Shown here piece by piece: positions 56,767 to 64,000 of a stretch of 64,000 nucleotides of DNA; the stretch's first letter is position 1, and every line of letters begins with the position of its first letter. Both the position numbers and the translations under genes were made by a program. Under the pieces are notes generated by a model. The model did not search any database, was not told where the DNA came from, and saw only the letters and a program-made list of their open reading frames with translations. The stretch lies in NCBI GenBank assembly GCA_019614645.1, contig JABWDB010000004.1, forward strand, positions 22,568,001 to 22,632,000, in the 5' to 3' direction. Origin of the DNA: Stratiolaelaps scimitus. Taxonomy: Eukaryota > Arthropoda > Arachnida > Mesostigmata > Laelapidae.

Positions 56767-59700
56767 ATCTAAGGTGCTTTTCGTAGACAGATTTTCGTAT
56801 CCGATATTTGTATCTGTTGACGTTGGCTGGGTCGATCTCGGAGGTTTTTGACTCGACTAGTTTGACCAACCTTCGTGATCACCTTCGATGTGCGCAGCCG
56901 TAAAACAGCTCGAATTTGAGCTGTTCGAAATGTCCGAATATCATCATATCCATGCTACGCTTCATGCCCTTCAGCGAAATTGGCTATGCGGATGCTCATC
57001 TCATCCAGTCTAGTTAATCAACTCGGGATAGATTGAACTGCCCAAGTGGTTGAGCATTGCTCACTGCACTGCATCCAGCTCCCGGACCTGTCTCGCTCGA
57101 GCACTTCAGCGGCTGGCGGCGGCGTTGGCTAATTGCACATCGCCTGCAACTGACACCCTCAATGTCATGTCACTTTCCGATGCCGCATGACCGCGCGCTA
57201 GCGTGAGGCCGGGACGCCGGAGCGACGTGGCTTGCGTCACGTGGACAATGCTAGGCGCAATTTTACAGCTAGTGAACTTAATTTGCCTTCTCCCTGTGGA
57301 AGAACGTGCAGACGGGGGACTATAATCATACTAATAATAATGGTAATAGTAAGGAGTATATTCTCCTGCTCTTTTATTTATAGGACCGTTAGATCCGGGT
57401 CAGTTACATATAGAGGATTGACTCAATAGAATGCGCAATGCGTTGGACACAAATATTTGTGGACGCTGGCGGAGACGCCACCGCTGGTACGTCCCTGGTA
57501 ATCTTGAGAAATTTGCGGACCGGCATCAGTGCACTGCATCGCTAGCCGGACGTGCACCTGGGGAATATCATCATGAAATGGCTGCTTCAGTTTAGAAAAA
57601 TTTTACCTCGTTTACGTGAGACAGGAATCCGCCTTTTGACGCGGGCCGTCGATCGTTAGAAAGCAACGCGCCGCCAGGGAACAATTGACTGACTATACAT
57701 TCGTACTTATTAGCTCTGTGTATGTTATCTACCGAGTTTCAGGACTAATCCAACACGTTGATGTTCGGAAATTCGCCACGTTCCAGCTAAAGGCGGGTCC
57801 CAAGGGTGGGTCGCCCGAGCCGATTACCGTAGTAGGACCACCGTTACATGTAAATTGTGCCCTAAGTTAATCAATATGTCTCATTAACTCCACTGGCCTA
57901 CTGACGTTACTGTGAAGTGCTGTAGTGCTTCTTGTGTCGGCCATAGTAATTATTTCGTCCACGCCGCCGGCTGGCGAAAGCAAAGGCCCCATCAAGGCAG
58001 CAAGCTCACAGATGAATGATTTGATGTTTTGGTTTGAAAAAAATACAACGTGGAATCGTCAAAGGGCTATGTGCGTTAAATGTGGCCGCCAAACATCAAA
58101 GTAATGTACGTCCAGGTGACATACAAGAGGACATAAGCATTATAAAGCTGCAATTCCTTTAGAAGACCAATGAAGTCTTTACCTTTACTTATATCGGCTG
58201 TCACCCGAAAAGAGTCGTGTCTCCTAGAATTCTACGTGGAGGCCATCCAGTTCCACTAAGTCCGCGGCCGAATTCCGCCTCATGCTGCTCGATGCATTGC
58301 AGCGTTCCAACCTACCGACGTGGCTGGGTCTGTCATTTGCACTATGCTCAGATAGTGTGGCAGATGGAATTGACTTCGTTGTGATTTTTCACTCGCAGAC
58401 TCGAATCAACAACCGCTCGCTGTGATGCCTCTGCAGAGGTCTTACATTCTGTTTTTGCAGTATCTACCGTCGTTACAATTATAGCTAATATTAGCGGGTA
58501 CTTCGAGAGAGGTTGAAGTGATTGAATTCTCCGAAAAAGAGCTCAAAGCAGCTACCACTCCTCTCGATCCCTGGAAAATGTTTGCAGCCAAAAGGGGCTC
58601 GGAACAACGTACGAAATAGAACGGCGAGAACAAACCTATCGAGGATCCTAATTGAGGATTTTTCTCATTTCTGAATTTACGATTACCTACAAACTAGCTT
58701 GACTGTTAGTCGTTTTGCCAATTTCGGTTATTCTACAGCCCAATCGAAGGGGGTCTCCGGGGAGCCGTCTTTTTACAGAAACAGTGTTACCTGCTGATCA
58801 ACCTGCTTCTAGTAGTTAGCAGCATTTAGAGTTAGTCCCTCGAGCTTACTCACGTGGACTCGTCCTGTTCTTTCGTTCGATTGTACCTACCACGTTCGCT
58901 TCGTCCACCGAGATCAATTCTCGAATTCAGCGTTCAGCGTGAGCAGGAGGTTTGGACGATACACCGCCACGACGATTTCTCAGTACGCGCAAACGGTCGG
59001 AGGCAAAGTAGTTTCCCATCCGTGCTTCGAAAAAGAGCTTTGAATTCTCGAATATATTTGAATGAGCAGCCGCGCTAAAAGGTCAACTAACTCTAGACAA
59101 AATAGACGATTGGCCAATGTTCATTAGAACCAAAAACGGAACGGCCGTTATGTAGCTGCTAAATATGAGTTGCGTTTTTGTCTCATAATTTATTTGGAGC
59201 GGAGAAATCGATGCGAAACCTGCGAAATCCTATGAGAAATCCTATGAAACCTGCGACCCCAGCTAACGCTGAATCCTGACGTGTCATACGTGATGTCAAC
59301 AGCGGCAGTGTGACAAAAAAGAGCCGCTTTCGGAATTCGGATTAATGTACAGCGTATAGGGTTGTGCATTAGGCCAGATAAGGCAAAAGGATTCGGCGGC
59401 CGGAAATACTTCTTTCATGGAAATGGCGTTATTTTCCTTTCTTCCTTCGTACGTATATATATATATATATATATCTTTTAGAAGTAGTCAGCCGTTTTCT
59501 CTGGCCGTGCCTTTGTGCGTGACCGACGGTTCGCCTCTGCTGAGGGGAGAGGTGGCTCTAGGTCTGCGTCTAAGTGTCGGAAAAGCTGGTGACTTTCGGG
59601 TGATCAATTATTTGCTCTGCTCTAATTGCCTTTCTCGAAAGTCCATCGTCTTGGATGGGCTTTCCCGAGGCGTACACAGCCTCTGTGGAGGTTCGGTAAT

Positions 59701-60585
59701 GCACTCGCCGAAGACAGACAACGAAGATCAGGCTGTTTTCTACAGCCGGCGAAGCTCCAGTGAGAGACGAGTCAAGATTCACTACAGTGTGCAAAAGGAT
59801 CGAAACTCTCGCTTAGTCGTTTGGGTGCGTTAAGACGTCGCATGATTGCGTCGTTCTATGTTTCTTGTCAGGAGGAGAGAGAGAGAGAGAAGATTCTATT
59901 GACATATACTGAATAACGTGAGATTCCGCTCTCGTCAGAGGCTGTCTCACATGGTGAATGAGATGTGACGAGTCGTCGGCCGAGTATTCAATTGTCGGTG
60001 CCCGCCAAAGAAAGGTAGATTTCTGGCTCGTTCGCCGATGTGTGTCCGTTTCATTGAAAACAACAAAAAGCAAATTACTTAACTGCCATGCTCCCGGTGA
60101 TTGGTGGCACGCACATTGTCGTGCTGTCATACATATACAGGTGTTAGCAATGGTTACGAATGGGTTTCCGATACATGTTTGAATACGCAAAACATGCATG
60201 TTAGTGCAGTCACAAAATAGCTGGCTGCTGACTGCAACGCACAAAATCTACACGATTATAGATGGACGATAGTGGTGTGATGTACGTGCTAACACAGGGC
60301 AGAGAAAGCGTCTCGCGTCTAGTGATAAAGCGAATACGCCTTGAAGTGTTTAAAGCACATGAGAAAAATAATATGAGGTGTTGACTGTTTGCACTGTACT
60401 GATGGTATTACAGGTATTCGGTAGCCTGCTACCTTGAAATAGTCTTCGTTGACAGGGAGTCACCCTGTTACTTTCATTATTCTTATCTACTTTCTGAGAA
60501 TAGTTCCTTCGTAGGTTGGTACGCGGTGAAACTGATTCAGGCGAATAGCATTTAGCCTGTTTTTTACGTCTGCCGGTATTTATAC

Positions 60586-60627
60586 GCTATATATATATCT
60601 ACATATATATATATATATATATATATA
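60586..60627. repeat. (TA)n microsatellite with palindromic ends
   Basis: Begins GCTATATA and ends TATATAGC, so the whole tract can fold as a hairpin. Confidence 0.85.
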
Positions 60628-61961
60628 GCACAAGGGACAAATGATTGGTCAACTGAGGATTGCGAAAGTGGATCAGTGTGACGGTGGCCAGCGACCGAAC
60701 GATCAGTTTCTGCCGCTGTGGGACAACGGATCCTTTCATTGTCACGTCTTCGCCATCTAGGGCGGCTACGGCGTTGGGCGGCGGGGGGGGGTTAGGGGAG
60801 GCCTCTTTTTGCTATAAAGCTAAACTGGTCTCGGAACAATGGAAAGAAGCGACTTCGTAAGACTTCGTTCCTCACTGTGGTCATCTTCGCGAAGTCTCCA
60901 ACTGTGAGGATCTCCAGCTTAGCGTGAATGCGGGGAGTTGTAAAAATATGCGTAGACCTACACGTATATATGTCCTTCGGTAGGTTATAGTATAGATTTC
61001 TTTCCTAACCCACATGAGCCTTTCGTTATCAACAACGAATTTTTTCCATCTATATATATATATATATATATATAGATGTTATTCAACATATATGAGCATA
61101 CATGAGATTATTATGTGTGAATTTCAAACAAAAAAAATGAAACATGCAAGCATGATAGACATGGCTAATTAAACTAAAACTAGTGATCTATTATCTTCTC
61201 AGACCACTCCATGCGCATCGATGAAACTGTCTATGTGAGTAAACTCGTGCATACACTGCTCGCGCTTGCGGTACCTTGCGATGAGAGTATTTGTTGTGCT
61301 GTGCGACTGATTAGTAGTGCATACAATATGCGGACTAATTAAACAGTAAATGATTGGACACAGACACTAATCACAGTTCAAGTGCTGCGTTTCCGCCTCA
61401 TCAACTCACCATTTCGCATGACTCCCAGCGCATTTTAGCGTGGTCAATTAACACAACAATTAAACATGTGTTTAATGTAAAAAGGGGACTGATGTTAGGG
61501 AGCACAGTGCCCCAATATTGGCGAGCCTCGAATATCATCCTCCTAGGCCTATATCGGTCTCTAGGGAACGCACTCCAGCTGATTCTGCAGCAAAATAGCG
61601 CAAAATAGTGAGCAAGCAACTAGACACAAACAGAGAGAGAGAGGAGAGCTTCCGTTATTTATTATATTTGATGCATTTATTTCGCTCTCTGATCAGTACA
61701 AGTTTACCCAACTACAAGCGTTGTTATTCGCAAGCGAGAGCTGTACAATGTTTGTAATCAGAGATATAATCAGATACCACGATAGACACACTCTACCTAT
61801 AGAGTAACCTCTAGAAACACTCCACCTTCAGTGACTTCTCCAGAGTAGTTTCTAGAAAGGATGAAATCGATATTATGAATAATATTATTGATGTCCCAAA
61901 TATCGTCTTCACCAACGGAAGCCGTTCAGTGGTATTTATCCTGTGCTCCACGTATTCAAAA

Positions 61962-61962
61962 C

Positions 61963-62000
<38 letters not shown>
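61962..62000. repeat. (TA)n microsatellite
   Basis: 39 bases of near-pure TA repeat. Confidence 0.9.
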
Positions 62001-62763
62001 CGGAATCACAGGCATGAGCGAAGTTCACAGGTGTGTTTATGGTGGCTTTCTCATATCAACTGTATAATAATTATCTCATATACAAGGGAACTTGGAGCAG
62101 TGGTTACTTGTACCTTACCCACTGCTGGGACGTGATCTCTTCCCCTTCGGGGTCCAAAGAGGAAACGATGACGAAGAGAAGAAACCAAGAAGAACAAGCA
62201 GCATACGAGAGAAAATACCAAACGAAGAGAATAACGAAGACGCGAAATCGGTTCTGTGCGGAGGAGTCGCGAGGCGCAAACTCATTCGCCCAGCTTAGCG
62301 AACAAAGCAAGTCGCCTGCTGGAAATTGGCCGACGAAGTAGGTGGCTTCTAGCTGGCTAGAAGTTGCGAGTTGAAACTCTACCAAATCCGAGGGTAGTAG
62401 CTTTCTCGAATATTTGCCGGTGGTAGCGTGTGACCGGTATGCCAAAACCGGACGGAGAATACTACGCGCTGGGCTAATGGGCTTATGGACAGGGCAGTTT
62501 AGGGGTGACGTCGGGGTCTTGGCGGGTTGAAATCCAAGATTTTCCACTTGGCTGGTCGCGATGTTATTAATATTCAAAGCTGAAACTGGTAGCAGCAGGG
62601 AGGGAGAGTCAGGAAGAATTTGTCTGCTTCATTTTTTTTTGATCCTGAACATTTTCCCCTGCGAATTCAGATTCCTTGGTTGTTCGCAGGACGCATCGAT
62701 TTGTGCCCGCCTCAAGCAGTGGACATGCCGTCGATGCTTCACAGTGAATGCATAATGAAATTA

Positions 62764-62879
62764 GCTCGATATGGATTGAGGCAGATGTGAATGAAAAGCA
62801 TGCTTACAAATGTATATATATATATATATATATTTGTAAGCATGATTTTTATTCATATCTACCTCAACCCATATCGAGC
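62764..62879. repeat. Long inverted repeat (47-bp arms) around a (TA)11 core
   Basis: Left arm 62764-62810 and right arm 62833-62879 are reverse complements at 42 of 47 positions, starting GCTCGATATGG and ending CATGCTTACAAA; the spacer is almost only TA. RNA from either strand would form a hairpin of about 47 bp plus the paired TA core. It could be a palindromic mobile-element relic or a hairpin RNA precursor. Confidence 0.9.
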
Positions 62880-63390
62880 ATATATATATATAATATGCCA
62901 CAAATATAAAGCAGGTCGTCGATCCATGATTGATCATCAGTGATCACCGTCAATAGGGCAATAACAGTTTTTCGCACTTCCGTTGAACAGCAGCCTAACC
63001 ACTGCCGGCCAATTTTCCCGTTTTCAAGCTGTTACCTATTCTTTAAGCACGTTGTCACACCACCAGTTCAATTGTACGTCCACCAATTCATTCAGCAGCA
63101 AATTGACTGCAATCTACGTTTAATTATAAAACGAACAATTATTTAAGGACCGTTGTCAGGTTGCAAAACAGTTGCATTCACCATTGGCTAGCAACGGGCC
63201 AATTCCCAGCGTCGCGTACAACGATTCTGTCACGTCCGCATAACAAAGGGCATCGATTACTCTTACTCCATTGGCCTGTATACAAGCATTTGCATTCTCG
63301 TGACATCCCTTGCCACCGGACCGGAGAGCGAGACAGAATATGTTTCAGAGAGAACTGAGCGACAATTGTGCCACTCGCTGAACGTGAAAT

Positions 63391-63464
63391 ACATCTAAGA
63401 GCACCTTCCCCCTATATATTCATAATGCATATCTAGAACAAGGAGGCCCCACGTTCTCAGTCCT
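63391..63464 (+). repeat. Dispersed repeat, copy B
   Basis: Second copy of the repeat at 38702-38775, same strand, about three quarters similar by eye, sharing ATATCTAGAACAAGG. Confidence 0.7.
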
Positions 63465-63605
63465 TAGCGTGCGTATCCTAATGCGTATTTCGAAATGCAC
63501 TTTCAAATTTATCTACTCACGGTGATGTCAGTATGACGGCCTCCTCGCTGTTAAATACTATACTATATATATATATATAAGTGATGTCCGGTGCAGGATG
63601 ATTAC

Positions 63606-63814
63606 ATTATGGATTTTCGGGCCTGCCTGTTGCACGCCACCCGCCTCGGCCACCCCAAACGCATGAGGCGAATTGTCGCTCGGATTCCTGCTATTCACGC
63701 CATTGTTGTTTGGTCGAGGTTTCTTGTACACTCGGTTCAGTGGTTGATTAGGGCCATTTTCGGTAGTTTCGCACTCATCGTCCGTCGTCATCGACCGTCC
63801 GCCACCCAGTCTCG
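63606..63814 (-). CDS. Candidate exon of a minus-strand gene entering from the right
   Basis: On the minus strand, acceptor ccttgacag and donor GTAATC bound an open frame with TTDDECETTENGPNQPLN, VYKKPRPNNNGVNS and AFGVAEAGGVQQAG. It is hydrophilic and Asn/Pro/Gly-rich, as in a disordered protein region. No family is recognised; the opposite strand is also open, which weakens the case. Confidence 0.25.
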
Positions 63815-64000
63815 CTGTCAAGGAGTTTGATTAGCTTTGTGCGAGTATGGCCAGCTAATCTTGACTTGCTTGCTCACTCGAGCAAGGTTCGCGAAGCGTT
63901 GCTTAGGCTTTGGCCGTCAACTTATAGCCCACGCGTTGAGTGTAGTGGATATCTACCCGTCGGCAGCCAGGAGTGCCGAATGTGGCAGGAACGTCTCGAG

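Larger units (their letters stand above)
53310..64000. other. Gene-poor 3' region
   Basis: 10.7 kb past Tsf2 with no gene I can support. (TA)n tracts occur at 53999-54020, 54810-54844, 59454-59474, 60586-60627, 61051-61073, 61962-62000 and 63564-63578. A C17 run is at 55232-55248. The region also holds a GC-richer patch (56900-57240), a long inverted repeat at 62764-62879 and two weak coding-like stretches listed separately. Confidence 0.5.

Noticed and set aside
57030..57080. tRNA A-box-like stretch CAAGTGGTTGAGCATTG
   Set aside because: No B-box at the right distance and no cloverleaf pairing.
59417..59833. 138-codon plus-strand frame
   Set aside because: Runs through a (TA)n microsatellite and has no motif or splice support.
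62090..62340. Overlapping plus-strand frames after a tRNA-like CAGTGGTTACTTG stretch
   Set aside because: No B-box and no conserved protein motif; possibly retroelement debris but not supportable.
1..64000. CRISPR arrays, bacterial operons, rRNA genes or viral genes
   Set aside because: No regular direct repeats with spacers, no rRNA-like blocks, and gene structure is clearly eukaryotic.

Overview
This window is nuclear DNA from an intron-rich animal. The genes are split by introns with GT-AG borders. Coding exons favour C/G-ending codons, while introns and spacers are AT-rich and full of (TA)n, (GA)n and homopolymer tracts. The four recognisable genes are animal families. Decayed mariner elements and tRNA-derived SINEs are present. 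An arthropod is the best guess, and a mite such as a Varroa relative would fit the gene set and compactness. That is inference only, because no organism-specific marker can be read from the sequence.

Layout: (1) 42-13785 (+) is a SERINC-family multipass membrane protein with eight coding exons. Its first intron of about 8.9 kb holds a tRNA-headed SINE with a perfect 10-bp target duplication, and on the opposite strand a short membrane-anchor exon plus a probable decayed cytochrome P450. (2) 13786-19933 is a microsatellite-rich spacer or long 3' UTR containing one coding-like membrane exon on the minus strand. (3) 19934-24729 (-) is RIF1, with three coding exons, an N-terminal HEAT-like region and adjacent SILK and RVSF protein phosphatase 1 docking motifs near the C terminus. 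(4) 24740-27709 is the head-to-head spacer between RIF1 and EXT2. (5) 27710-31830 (+) is EXT2/sotv, a heparan sulfate polymerase subunit, with five coding exons and 685 residues. (6) 35164-53309 (+) is a two-lobed, apparently GPI-anchored transferrin of the Tsf2/melanotransferrin type, with fourteen coding exons and 819 residues. One intron carries a broken mariner. (7) 53310-64000 has no gene I can support, but it holds a striking long inverted repeat around a (TA)n core and two weak coding-like stretches.

The four main models were built by hand from splice sites. In each, every exon junction keeps frame and the total length divides by three, which is strong internal support. The genes do not form an operon or a single pathway: they are ordinary neighbours (membrane lipid/serine handling, DNA replication and repair control, heparan sulfate synthesis, and cell-surface transferrin/septate-junction biology).

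I see no CRISPR array, prokaryotic feature, virus or clearly new molecular system. The most interesting items are a transferrin that has kept three of four N-lobe iron ligands but lost its anion-binding arginine and carries an Asn-rich extra exon; an in-frame pair of 3' splice sites exactly 90 bases apart in the same gene; the long hairpin near 62.8 kb; and several unassigned coding-like exons in introns and spacers.
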